Assembly (NCBI GenBank): GCA_002415855.1
Contig: DIAS01000098.1
Coordinates: 8,019-15,288 of the forward strand
DNA: 7,270 nucleotides
DNA from: Bacteroidales bacterium UBA5072
GTDB lineage: Bacteria > Bacteroidota > Bacteroidia > Bacteroidales > UBA10428
Direction of reading: 5' to 3'
The position numbers and the translations under genes were made by a program. Position 1 is the stretch's first letter. The number at the start of each line of letters is the position of its first letter. The notes under the pieces were generated by a model. The model saw only the letters and a program-made list of their open reading frames with translations, was not told where the DNA came from and ran no database searches. Positions 1 through 6,297 of the stretch are shown here, piece after piece.

Positions 1-968
1 AACCACAACAACCACAACAACCACATCCCTCACAACCTTCTTCCGACCGTTTCTATTCCCCTCTCGTGATGAGTATTGCTGCCAGGGAGAACATCCCCGG
101 TGTGGAGTTGGATAGCATTACAGGGTCCGGCACCAATGGCAGGGTGCGTAAACAGGATGTGCTGAAATATTTGGAAACCAGGAGTAAACAACCCGCGGCA
201 CCCGAGAAGGGACCTGGCAGGAAACCTGAGCAGGGCAGGGGTACAATCACCCTGCAGCCGGGCGACACCATTGTTGAAATGGACAGGATGCGCAAGCTCA
301 TTGCAGAACATATGGTAATGTCGAAACATACTGCCCCCCACGTTACCAATTTTGTTGAAGCAGATGTGACAGGATTGGTCATGTGGCGCGACAAGATCAA
401 GGATGAATTTCTGAAACGAGAGAAGATCAAGCTGACTTTTATGCCTGCCTTCCTTGAGGCAACGGCCAAAGCCCTTAAGGAGTATCCGGGTGTAAACGCC
501 TCGGTGGATGGCGACAGGATCATCCTTCGCAAAAATGTCAATATCGGTTTTGCTGTCGCATTGAAGTCAGGCAACCTGATTGTACCGGTCCTGAAAAATG
601 CCGATCAGAAAAGCCTTGTTGGGCTGGCTGTTGAGCTGAGCAGGCTTTCTGAGGCTGCCCGAAACAGTACACTTTCTCCTGATGATATTCAGGGAGGCAC
701 CTTTACCATATCCAATTTCGGAACCTTCAGGAATATTACCGGAACACCGGTTATCAACCAGCCACAGGTGGCTATCCTGGCAACCGGAAATATCGAAAAG
801 AAGCCGGCAGTAATTGAAACGCCCACAGGCGACGTTATCGCCATCAGGCATAAGATGATACTTTCACTCTCCTATGACCACCGTGTTGTAGACGGGGCAC
901 TGGGTGGTATGTTTCTCAGGCGGTTGGCTGATCTACTGGAGGAATTTGATATGGACAGGATTGTGTAA
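1..968 (+). CDS. 2-oxo acid dehydrogenase E2 (dihydrolipoamide acyltransferase), 5'-partial
   Basis: E2 core subunit of a 2-oxo acid dehydrogenase complex, which moves the acyl group from lipoyl-lysine to CoA in the cytoplasm. The frame is open to the left edge (first full codon at 3), so the N-terminal lipoyl domain lies outside the window and the GTG/ATG at 66-71 is not the start. In the 321 visible residues I see a Pro/Gln linker (1-14, PQQ repeats), a peripheral subunit-binding domain (about 16-60, starting RFYSPLV and containing GTNGRV), a second Pro/Gly/Lys-rich linker (about 61-88), and the catalytic acyltransferase domain (about 90-321). That domain has the TISNFGTF strand and the catalytic DHRVVDG motif, with His293 (879-881) and Asp297 (891-893). 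The stop is TAA at 966-968. The fused E1 gene follows after 98 bp, so the two probably form one complex. Branched-chain 2-oxo acids are the likely substrate by analogy with Bacteroidota; pyruvate cannot be excluded. Confidence 0.95.
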   Translation, partial: PQQPQQPHPSQPSSDRFYSPLVMSIAARENIPGVELDSITGSGTNGRVRKQDVLKYLETRSKQPAAPEKGPGRKPEQGRGTITLQPGDTIVEMDRMRKLIAEHMVMSKHTAPHVTNFVEADVTGLVMWRDKIKDEFLKREKIKLTFMPAFLEATAKALKEYPGVNASVDGDRIILRKNVNIGFAVALKSGNLIVPVLKNADQKSLVGLAVELSRLSEAARNSTLSPDDIQGGTFTISNFGTFRNITGTPVINQPQVAILATGNIEKKPAVIETPTGDVIAIRHKMILSLSYDHRVVDGALGGMFLRRLADLLEEFDMDRIV

Positions 969-969
969 T

Positions 970-1017
970 GTGCCAATGTGCCAATATGCCAATGTACCAA
1001 TGTGCCAATGTACCAAT
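970..1017. repeat. 8-bp tandem repeat array, consensus GTGCCAAT
   Basis: Six head-to-tail 8-bp units (970, 978, 986, 994, 1002, 1010) read GTGCCAAT with only A-for-G changes at unit positions 1 and 3. The array starts one base after the E2 stop codon and fills the first half of the 98-bp gap before the E1 gene. Its consensus resembles the GTG(C/G)AAAT array at 5471-5562. Function is unknown; it is not a CRISPR array, having no spacers. Confidence 0.9.
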
Positions 1018-1066
1018 GAGTAAATTGAAACTACAATTCTTAAAGTGATAACCTGAATATTTTAAA

Positions 1067-3109
1067 ATGGAGATTCCTAGACGATTTAGCATAAAAACTA
1101 CGGACAAAGAAACACTCACCCGGTGGTTTTACCTGATGGTGCTGGGCAGATCGCTTGATGATCGTGCTCCCAATTACCTGAAGCAGGCCATTGGCTGGTC
1201 ATATCATGCCCCCTATGCCGGCCATGACGGTATTCAGCTGGCAATCGGGCAGGTATTCGACCGCAACACCGATCACCTCTTTCCTTATTACCGCGATATG
1301 CTCACCTGTATCTCTGCCGGATTATCAGCAGAGGAAATTATTTACAACGGAATATCGAAGGATACGGATGTGGCTGGTGGTGGCAGACACATGTCCAATC
1401 ATTTTGCCAAGCCCGAATGGAACATCAACAATGTTTCCTCTGCCACCGGTAACCATGCGCTGCATGCTGTGGGAGTCGGCAGAGCCATGCGGAAATATAA
1501 GCACAAGGGTGTGTCGATATGTTCACAGGGCGAATCCTCAGTTTCTGAAGGATATGTTTACGAGGCCATTAACGGCGCTTCGAATGAAGAGCTCCCGGTG
1601 ATCTTCGTCTTCCAGGACAACGGTTACGGGATCTCAGTTCCCAAGGCTGACCAGACAGCCAACCGCAAGGTAGCGAATAATTTCGCCGGATTTAAAAACC
1701 TGCGGATCATCCATTGCAACGGCAAGGATGTTTTCGATTCGATGAATGCCATGGCCGAAGCCAGGGACTGGGTGATGAAGAACCAGAAACCATGTATTGT
1801 TCAGGCCAATTGTGTGAGGATACACTCGCATTCCAATTCCGACCGGCATGAATTGTACCGCGACGACCTGGAGCTGAATTATGTCAGTGAGTACGATCCC
1901 CTCGGAAAGTACCGCCGTATGCTCCTTCGGTACGACCGTTTTACCGAAGAAGAGCTAAAATCAATTGAAGAACAGGTGAAGGCAGAGGTCAAGGAAGCCC
2001 ACAGGAAGGGCATGGCTGCTCCGGATCCTGATCCCTCCTCTGTAACAGATTTTGTACTTCCCGAACCATATTATAGCGGCAAATATCCCGATGGCATTCA
2101 CCATGCCGACGGACCCAAGAAAAAGCTGATCGAGGGTATCAATGAAACCCTGAAGGCTGAATTCAGGCATAACCCCGATACCTTTATCTGGGGTCAGGAT
2201 ATCGCCCACAAGGAAAAAGGCGGAATATTCAATGTGTCCAAGGGTATGCAACAGGAATTCGGAAGGGAACGCGTGTTCAATGCCCCCATTGCCGAAGATT
2301 TCATCATGGGAACAGCCAATGGCATGTCGCGCTTCAGTAAAAAAATAAGACTGGTTGTCGAGGGCGCCGAATTTGCCGACTATTTCTGGCCTGCAATGGA
2401 GCAATTTGTGGAGACCACGCACGATTACTGGAGGACAAAAGGCCAATTCTCCCCCAATGTAACGGTCCGGCTGGCCTCAGGTGGTTATATCGGAGGGGGC
2501 CTCTACCATTCGCAGACCATTGAGGGAGCACTCACCACGTTCCCCGGCGTTCGTATTGTATACCCCTCTTTTGCTGACGATGCAGCAGGATTATTACGCA
2601 CATCGATGCGCAGTGAAGGATTTACTATGTTCCTCGAACCGAAGGCCTTGTATAATTCGCCGCTTGCTGCCACGCCTATACCAGATGACTTTGAGGTGCC
2701 GTTCGGCAAAGCCCGCATTAGGCGTCAGGGCTCAGAGTTATCGGTTATCACTTACGGCAACACTACACACATGTGCCTGCAGGCAGCTGAAAAAATGGCG
2801 CTGGAATCAGGAGCCAGCATCGAAGTAATTGACCTGCGCTCGCTTATCCCGCTTGACAAGGAAACCATTCTGGCGTCGGTAAAGAAAAACGGAAAGGTGC
2901 TTATCGTTCATGAAGACAAAGTCTTCTCAGGTTTTGGTGCTGAGCTTTCTGCCACAATAACCGAGGAGGTTTTTGAATACCTCGACGGACCGGTGCGCAG
3001 AATCGGATCCACTTTTACACCTGTCGGATTCAATCGCATACTGGAAAAGGCCATATTGCCGAGCGCTGAAAAGATTGAAACGGCGATGAAGGAGTTGCTG
3101 GAATATTAG
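1067..3109 (+). CDS. 2-oxo acid dehydrogenase E1, fused alpha and beta subunits (probably branched-chain type)
   Basis: Thiamine-diphosphate enzyme that decarboxylates a 2-oxo acid and acylates the lipoyl group of E2. At 680 residues it joins both E1 subunits in one chain. Alpha covers about 1-330: cofactor motif from Gly155-Glu156 to Gln183-Asp184-Asn185, then the active-site loop RIHSHSNSD with His253 and His255. A charged, Pro-rich linker spans about 325-350. Beta covers about 350-680: APIAE with Glu410, the likely glutamate that activates the thiamine aminopyrimidine; GGGLYHSQ with His481; then EPKALY and a transketolase C-terminal domain. Position 156 is Glu, where the classical GDG motif has the Mg-binding Asp. 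The E2 gene lies just upstream and E3 is not in the window. The ATG at 1067 is the likely start because the family N-terminal helix (KETLTRWFYLMVLGRSLDDR) follows about 14 residues later; no clear ribosome binding site is present. The fused layout favours the 2-oxoisovalerate-type enzyme of Bacteroidota, but substrate is inferred. Confidence 0.93.
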   Translation: MEIPRRFSIKTTDKETLTRWFYLMVLGRSLDDRAPNYLKQAIGWSYHAPYAGHDGIQLAIGQVFDRNTDHLFPYYRDMLTCISAGLSAEEIIYNGISKDTDVAGGGRHMSNHFAKPEWNINNVSSATGNHALHAVGVGRAMRKYKHKGVSICSQGESSVSEGYVYEAINGASNEELPVIFVFQDNGYGISVPKADQTANRKVANNFAGFKNLRIIHCNGKDVFDSMNAMAEARDWVMKNQKPCIVQANCVRIHSHSNSDRHELYRDDLELNYVSEYDPLGKYRRMLLRYDRFTEEELKSIEEQVKAEVKEAHRKGMAAPDPDPSSVTDFVLPEPYYSGKYPDGIHHADGPKKKLIEGINETLKAEFRHNPDTFIWGQDIAHKEKGGIFNVSKGMQQEFGRERVFNAPIAEDFIMGTANGMSRFSKKIRLVVEGAEFADYFWPAMEQFVETTHDYWRTKGQFSPNVTVRLASGGYIGGGLYHSQTIEGALTTFPGVRIVYPSFADDAAGLLRTSMRSEGFTMFLEPKALYNSPLAATPIPDDFEVPFGKARIRRQGSELSVITYGNTTHMCLQAAEKMALESGASIEVIDLRSLIPLDKETILASVKKNGKVLIVHEDKVFSGFGAELSATITEEVFEYLDGPVRRIGSTFTPVGFNRILEKAILPSAEKIETAMKELLEY

Positions 3110-3155
3110 TATGACAATCACCGGTTACTGTTTTAAATTTTGTATTTCAAAATAT

Positions 3156-3659
3156 ATGAAGAAAATAGGTTTGTTCTACAGTTTCAATACCAACAAAACC
3201 TCCCAGGCTGCCCGAAAAATTGGGGAAGCATTCGGTAATATCGCAGTACATGTGAATGCAGAAACGGTTACCGAACAGGAATTTCTGTCTTATAACAACC
3301 TGATCCTGGGGGTACCCACCTGGTTCGACGGAGAACTGCCCAATTACTGGGATGAATTTGTACCCGCCATTGAAGACCTTGATCTGAAAGGAAAAACCGT
3401 AGCCATCTTTGGTAACGGGAACCAGAAAGGATACCCCGAGAATTTTGTCGATGGGGTAGGGATCATGGCCAACCTGCTCGAAAGATGCGGTGCCCGGATC
3501 ATTGGCTTTACCTCTGCTGAAGGATATACTTTTGAAAGCTCACAGGCACTCCGCAACAACCAGTTTGCAGGTCTGGCGCTTGATTTCGAGAACCAGGGTT
3601 CTCAAATAAACGGAAAAATCAAAAAGTGGGTGGAACAACTGAAGAAAGAGTTTAAATGA
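3156..3659 (+). CDS. Flavodoxin, long-chain type, divergent FMN loops
   Basis: Small cytoplasmic FMN protein that carries low-potential electrons. I chose the ATG at 3156 (167 residues) because the first beta strand MKKIGLFYSF begins there in all flavodoxins; the ATG at 3111 would add 15 residues with no counterpart. The FMN phosphate loop is at residues 10-15 (FNTNKT; the family usually has S/T-x-T-G-x-T). LGVPTWFDGELPNYWDEF (51-68) carries Trp56 in the first ring-stacking loop. FGNGNQKGYPE (85-95) is the second FMN loop, with Tyr93 kept but Asn89 where most members have Asp (GDQ). The GYTFESS...GLALDFENQ region marks the long-chain class. The gene starts 46 bp after E1. That gap is AT-rich and contains TAAATTTTG (3134-3142), which is near but not equal to a Bacteroidota -7 element. 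Its electron donor and acceptor cannot be told from context. Confidence 0.9.
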   Translation: MKKIGLFYSFNTNKTSQAARKIGEAFGNIAVHVNAETVTEQEFLSYNNLILGVPTWFDGELPNYWDEFVPAIEDLDLKGKTVAIFGNGNQKGYPENFVDGVGIMANLLERCGARIIGFTSAEGYTFESSQALRNNQFAGLALDFENQGSQINGKIKKWVEQLKKEFK

Positions 3660-3708
3660 CAAGTTTTGAAACATACAAGCACATCATTATATAATTAATA
3701 CATGATCT

Positions 3709-4191
3709 ATGAAACAAATATTCCTTGCTCTGATCCTGATTCTACCAACAGTACTGAAATCACAGGAGCCCGTTAAAATCTACAACCCCGATGCTGATGC
3801 CGTAAAAGAACTGACCGATGCCATGCAAAAAGCAAAAGCTGAAAACAAACATGTACTTGTTCAGGTAGGTGGGAACTGGTGTCCCTGGTGTGTAGAACTT
3901 CATGGTTTTTTTGAATCGGAGGCCAGGATTGATTCTATCCTGAAAGCAGATTATGTTCTGGTAAGAGTCAATTACAGCAAGGAAAACAAGAATCCCGCAG
4001 TAATGGCATCACTTGACTTTCCCCAGCGATTCGGATTCCCTGTTCTGTTGATCCTGGATCAGAACGGTAAACGTTTGCATACACAGGATACCGGCTACCT
4101 CGAACTCGACAAGGGGTATGACACGGAAAAGGTGAGCAGGTTTCTGCTGAATTGGAGCGTGGCAGCTGTGGATCCAAAGAATTACCAATAA
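3709..4191 (+). CDS. Secreted thioredoxin-fold protein with CPWC active site
   Basis: Probable periplasmic thiol-disulfide protein. Residues 1-18 look like a signal peptide (Lys2, hydrophobic core IFLALILILPTVL, likely cut near Ser18/Gln19). There is no lipobox Cys, so a lipoprotein is not indicated. The mature part is a single thioredoxin-like domain: strand HVLVQVGG, then NWCPWC with Cys58 and Cys61, then RFGFPVLLILD with Pro111 as the likely cis-proline facing the active site, then DQNG. The layout fits the Thioredoxin_7/DUF255-like group rather than classical TrxA, which has CGPC. Whether it reduces or oxidises its partner is unknown. It starts 49 bp after the flavodoxin stop; the gap has TTTG (3665-3668) and an AT-rich TATAATTA (3690-3697), a weak promoter candidate only. 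The gene ends at a TAA that runs directly into a 7-bp repeat. Confidence 0.85.
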   Translation: MKQIFLALILILPTVLKSQEPVKIYNPDADAVKELTDAMQKAKAENKHVLVQVGGNWCPWCVELHGFFESEARIDSILKADYVLVRVNYSKENKNPAVMASLDFPQRFGFPVLLILDQNGKRLHTQDTGYLELDKGYDTEKVSRFLLNWSVAAVDPKNYQ

Positions 4192-4193
4192 AC

Positions 4194-4214
4194 GGTAAAG
4201 GGTAAAAGGTGAAG
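4194..4214. repeat. Three 7-bp tandem units, GGTAAAG-like
   Basis: GGTAAAG (4194), GGTAAAA (4201) and GGTGAAG (4208) lie head to tail, starting two bases after the stop codon of the thioredoxin-fold gene. This is short and could be chance alone. I list it because the same 7-bp period right after a stop codon recurs at 4513, 6302 and, near a gene start, 7212. Confidence 0.55.
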
Positions 4215-4216
4215 CT

Positions 4217-4241
4217 GCTTTTGCCTGGTTGATGCAAAAGC
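4217..4241 (+). terminator. Possible hairpin after the thioredoxin-fold gene
   Basis: GCTTTTGC (4217-4224) and GCAAAAGC (4234-4241) form a perfect 8-bp stem with a 9-nt loop, about 25 bases after the stop codon. No U-tract follows (the next bases are TGAAAAACAATTC), so it may be a weak terminator or an mRNA 3'-end stabiliser. Strand is assigned only from the upstream gene. Confidence 0.35.
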
Positions 4242-4316
4242 TGAAAAACAATTCTTCGTTGCTCTAAAACACATGTCAGGAATAAGTTTATATTTTTACA
4301 CCTAAATCCAGGTTCC

Positions 4317-4514
4317 ATGAAGCAGCATGTAAAGCATTGGTGGGATGGTATCCCGTCAAAAGGTGGTATTATAGGGGCTCTGCTGGGAGCTCTCGCATCA
4401 GCCCGGGTTCACCGCCCGGAAGACAAACCCCTGAAAAATGCAGGAAAAACGGCATTGTTTAGCGGAGCTGGATTTATGCTGGGGCATTGGATTGAAAAGA
4501 AAATAAAGAAGTGA
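4317..4514 (+). CDS. Small Gly-rich putative membrane protein, 65 aa
   Basis: I do not recognise a named family. The protein is basic at both ends (start MKQHVKHWW, end EKKIKK) and has two short apolar stretches. The first, about residues 16-29 (GGIIGALLGALASA), holds a GxxxGxxxG pattern at Gly16, Gly20 and Gly24. The second, about 45-59 (TALFSGAGFMLGHWI), has Gly52-xxx-Gly56. They are joined by a charged turn (RVHRPEDKPLK). This resembles glycine-zipper hairpins that pack in membranes, but the segments are short for full spanning helices. The reading frame has good codon use, a clean ATG and a plausible -7 box TATATTTT at 4289-4296 (one mismatch to TAnnTTTG) 20 bases before the start, though I see no -33 TTTG. 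The stop TGA is itself the first part of the next microrepeat. Confidence 0.6.
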   Translation: MKQHVKHWWDGIPSKGGIIGALLGALASARVHRPEDKPLKNAGKTALFSGAGFMLGHWIEKKIKK

Positions 4515-4554
4515 CTGGTGACTCGTGACCAATTACCCGTCATCCGTCAATCAT
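4513..4554. repeat. Degenerate 7-bp repeat tract, GACTGGT-like
   Basis: GACTGGT, GACTCGT, GACCAAT, TACCCGT, CATCCGT and CAATCAT follow in 7-bp register from 4513, increasingly degraded. The tract begins inside the stop codon of the small gene and lies in the 75-bp gap before the aminotransferase. Its first 19 bases (4512-4530) match 6301-6319 at 17 positions, so the two loci share a sequence family. Confidence 0.55.
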
Positions 4555-4589
4555 AAACATAACCATTCCAGAAAACATAAGCAAATTCT

Positions 4590-5468
4590 ATGCTACAGCC
4601 TGCCACCGTTTACCTCAACGGCCAGTTCATAAGCAAAGACAGGGCCTGCATTTCTCCGGATGACCGGGGTTTTTATTTTGCCGACGGTGTTTATGAGGTA
4701 ATCAAGTTCTACAAAGGCCAGCCTTTCTGCTTTACTGATCACATGGCACGATTGTCAAAAAGTCTTGCCGGGGTACGGATCGAATATCCCGGCATCGAAA
4801 AGCTTGAAGAGGTTTGTCAGGCACTTATCGTGGCAAACCAGCTTAAGTTGGAATATGCGGCGGTATATATTCAGATCACCCGTGGTGCTGCCGTGCGGAC
4901 GCACCGTTTCCCAACCGGGCCGGTTATGCCAACGGTTTATGCGAGGGCTTTTTCCATGCCCGGTTTTTTTCATGAAATGCGACAGGGTATTACGGTACTG
5001 ACTCGTGAAGACATTCGTTGGCTGAGGTGCAATATCAAATCCATTGCCCTGTTGCCCAACACCCTGCTCTTTGAAGAAGTGGCGCAGCTGGGAGCTTTTG
5101 AATGCGTGCTTGTGCGGAACGGCCTGATTACCGAGGCAACACACTCCAACGTGCTGGCGGTAAAAAAACAGACGGTTTATTCACACCCCGATTCTGAATT
5201 CATCCTGCCCGGTATCACCAAATCGGTGATAATCCGACTTTGCAAAGACCTTGGCATCCCCGTAGTTGAGAAGCCAATCCGTGCAAAGGAAATAGACAGT
5301 TTTGACGAGTGGTTTATCACCGGTACAGGCAGTGAAATCATTCCGGTAATAAAAATTAACGACTCAATTGTTGGCCAAGGGAAACCGGGCCCTGTGACAC
5401 GAAGGTTGCAGCAGGAGTTTTTACGGATAACCTATGAGGCATTGGCAGGGGAGAAGATCTCACTTTAA
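4590..5468 (+). CDS. dat: D-amino acid aminotransferase (class IV, PLP)
   Basis: Cytoplasmic PLP enzyme of fold type IV that exchanges amino groups between D-amino acids and 2-oxo acids (EC 2.6.1.21), typically supplying D-Glu or D-Ala for peptidoglycan. The 292-residue chain is of normal length and aligns throughout with the Bacillus D-alanine aminotransferase. DRGFYFADGVYEV carries Tyr35; TRGAAVRTHRFP carries Arg103 and His105, which match the D-AAT substrate-carboxylate residues; EDIRWLRCNIKS carries the PLP lysine Lys150; ITEATHSNV carries Glu182, which contacts the pyridine nitrogen; TGTGSEIIPV is the late phosphate-side loop. The RxH pair and RWLRCxIKS argue for D-AAT over branched-chain aminotransferase or aminodeoxychorismate lyase. 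The ATG at 4590 leaves the usual N-terminal strand VYLNGQF. No ribosome binding site is seen. It is convergent with dedA. Confidence 0.92.
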   Translation: MLQPATVYLNGQFISKDRACISPDDRGFYFADGVYEVIKFYKGQPFCFTDHMARLSKSLAGVRIEYPGIEKLEEVCQALIVANQLKLEYAAVYIQITRGAAVRTHRFPTGPVMPTVYARAFSMPGFFHEMRQGITVLTREDIRWLRCNIKSIALLPNTLLFEEVAQLGAFECVLVRNGLITEATHSNVLAVKKQTVYSHPDSEFILPGITKSVIIRLCKDLGIPVVEKPIRAKEIDSFDEWFITGTGSEIIPVIKINDSIVGQGKPGPVTRRLQQEFLRITYEALAGEKISL

Positions 5469-5470
5469 AT

Positions 5471-5562
5471 GTGCAAACCTGCCCGACGGCAGGCGGGTGT
5501 GCAAATGTGGAAATGTGCAAATGTGGAAATGTGGAAATGTGGAAATGTGCAAATGTGCAAAT
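5471..5562. repeat. 8-bp tandem repeat array GTG(C/G)AAAT, interrupted by a 20-bp element
   Basis: Eight uninterrupted units run from 5499 to 5562 (C,G,C,G,G,G,C,C at unit position 4). A further unit starts at 5471 directly after the dat stop region and is split after seven bases by a 20-bp element (5478-5497); its last T is at 5498. Without the element the array would be nine perfect 8-bp units. It fills the convergent gap between dat and dedA. Confidence 0.93.
5478..5497. repeat. 20-bp GC-rich palindromic element inside the tandem array
   Basis: The element reads CCTGCCCGACGGCAGGCGGG. CCTGCC (5478-5483) and GGCAGG (5488-5493) pair as a 6-bp GC stem around a CGAC loop. Its base composition contrasts sharply with the surrounding AT-rich units. 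Similar CCTGCC...GGCAGG palindromes are, from memory, scattered in environmental bacterial genomes. On transcripts from either convergent gene it would form a small stable hairpin, so it may also aid termination. Confidence 0.75.
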
Positions 5563-5575
5563 GTGATTAATATTG

Positions 5576-6238
5576 CTACTGTTTACTCTCCCTCCTGTGC
5601 CTGATCACTTGCTTGACAAACGTATATATGGGCGGGATGAAGGAAACGAAGATAATGGCAAATACCACAAGTGAGAAATTCCTTTTTACAGTTGGGATAT
5701 TGCCGAAATAATACCCGGCCCAGCTGAAAGTGTTCACCCACAGGAGGTTTCCAACAATGCAGAACATCAGGAACCTTCTGTACCTCATGGTTCCCACACC
5801 TGCCACAAAGGGCGCAAAGGTCCGGATGATAGGCATAAATCTTGCGATTACCAGGGTTTTACCTCCATGTTTTTCGTAAAAAGCATGGGTCTCATCCAGG
5901 TATTTTCGCTTGATCAGCCTGTAATCTTTCTCGTAGACTTTGGTCCCAAGGAAGCGCCCTATGGTATAATTGGTGTTGTCTCCAACGAAAGCTGCCACCA
6001 GCACCATCGGAATCAGAAAACCTATGTTGAGCGGATTGCCATCCATGGCGGCCACTGCACCGGCTGCAAACAAAAGCGAGTCACCCGGCAAAAAGGGCGT
6101 TACTACCAATCCGGTCTCACAAAATATGATGACAAAAAGGATGGCATATGTCCAGTTTTGATAATCGGTTACAATTTCTGCAAGGTGCCTGTCAATATGC
6201 AGGACGAAGTCAATGAAAAAGCTAATGAGATCGGACAT
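5576..6238 (-). CDS. DedA-family inner membrane protein (VTT domain)
   Basis: Integral inner-membrane protein of the DedA/VTT family; some members recycle undecaprenyl phosphate or flip phospholipids and support proton-dependent envelope homeostasis. The 220-residue chain has the usual length and order: amphipathic start, hydrophobic segment about 30-48, the re-entrant motif with Glu41 and PGDSLLFAAGA (Asp53), a segment about 72-90, a cytoplasmic basic region, the second re-entrant motif ARFMPIIRTFAPFVAG with Arg133 and Arg139, then helices about 150-176 and 189-208 and a basic tail (RHRRESKQ). Spacing Glu41-Asp53 and Arg133-Arg139 matches the essential residues of E. coli YqjA/YghB. Its own Bacteroidota-type promoter lies just upstream (6263-6292), giving a short leader. 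Substrate cannot be told from sequence. Confidence 0.92.
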   Translation of the reverse strand: MSDLISFFIDFVLHIDRHLAEIVTDYQNWTYAILFVIIFCETGLVVTPFLPGDSLLFAAGAVAAMDGNPLNIGFLIPMVLVAAFVGDNTNYTIGRFLGTKVYEKDYRLIKRKYLDETHAFYEKHGGKTLVIARFMPIIRTFAPFVAGVGTMRYRRFLMFCIVGNLLWVNTFSWAGYYFGNIPTVKRNFSLVVFAIIFVSFIPPIYTFVKQVIRHRRESKQ

Positions 6239-6262
6239 GTTGTGTGATGTGGGTTAAAACCG

Positions 6263-6292
6263 CAAAAGTATAGAAATTTGTTTAACTACAAA
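6263..6292 (-). promoter_or_regulatory. Bacteroidota-type promoter of dedA
   Basis: On the minus strand, TACTTTTG (6270 down to 6263) matches the -7 consensus TAnnTTTG exactly, and TTTG (6292 to 6289) lies upstream with an 18-bp spacer, close to the usual 19. Transcription would begin near 6256, about 20 bases before the dedA ATG at 6238. The spacer is AT-rich. It is the only strong match I found in the window. Confidence 0.65.
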
Positions 6293-6297
6293 TATTA

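Noticed and set aside
66..71. GTG/ATG as the start of the E2 gene
   Set aside because: The frame is open to position 3 and encodes a PQQ linker and the RFYSPLV start of the subunit-binding domain, so the gene begins outside the window.
53..574. Long open frame on the minus strand across the E2 gene (173 residues)
   Set aside because: It is a shadow of conserved E2 coding sequence, with no family likeness and no promoter.
1961..2446. Long open frame on the minus strand inside the E1 gene (161 residues)
   Set aside because: It is antisense to conserved E1 sequence and has no recognisable domain.
3111..3155. Flavodoxin start at 3111, one base after the E1 stop, suggesting tight coupling
   Set aside because: The 15 added residues match nothing in flavodoxins, whose first strand starts at MKKIGLF (3156).
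3156..4191. Flavodoxin plus thioredoxin-fold protein as a dedicated redox system
   Set aside because: The thioredoxin-fold protein has a signal peptide, so the two act in different compartments; adjacency alone is weak evidence.
5471..5562. CRISPR-like array
   Set aside because: Units are 8 bp with no spacers, and there are no cas genes; it is a simple tandem repeat.
5867..6247. Plus-strand open frame (126 residues) opposite dedA
   Set aside because: It is antisense to the well-conserved DedA motifs; Cys/Lys-rich composition without a domain.
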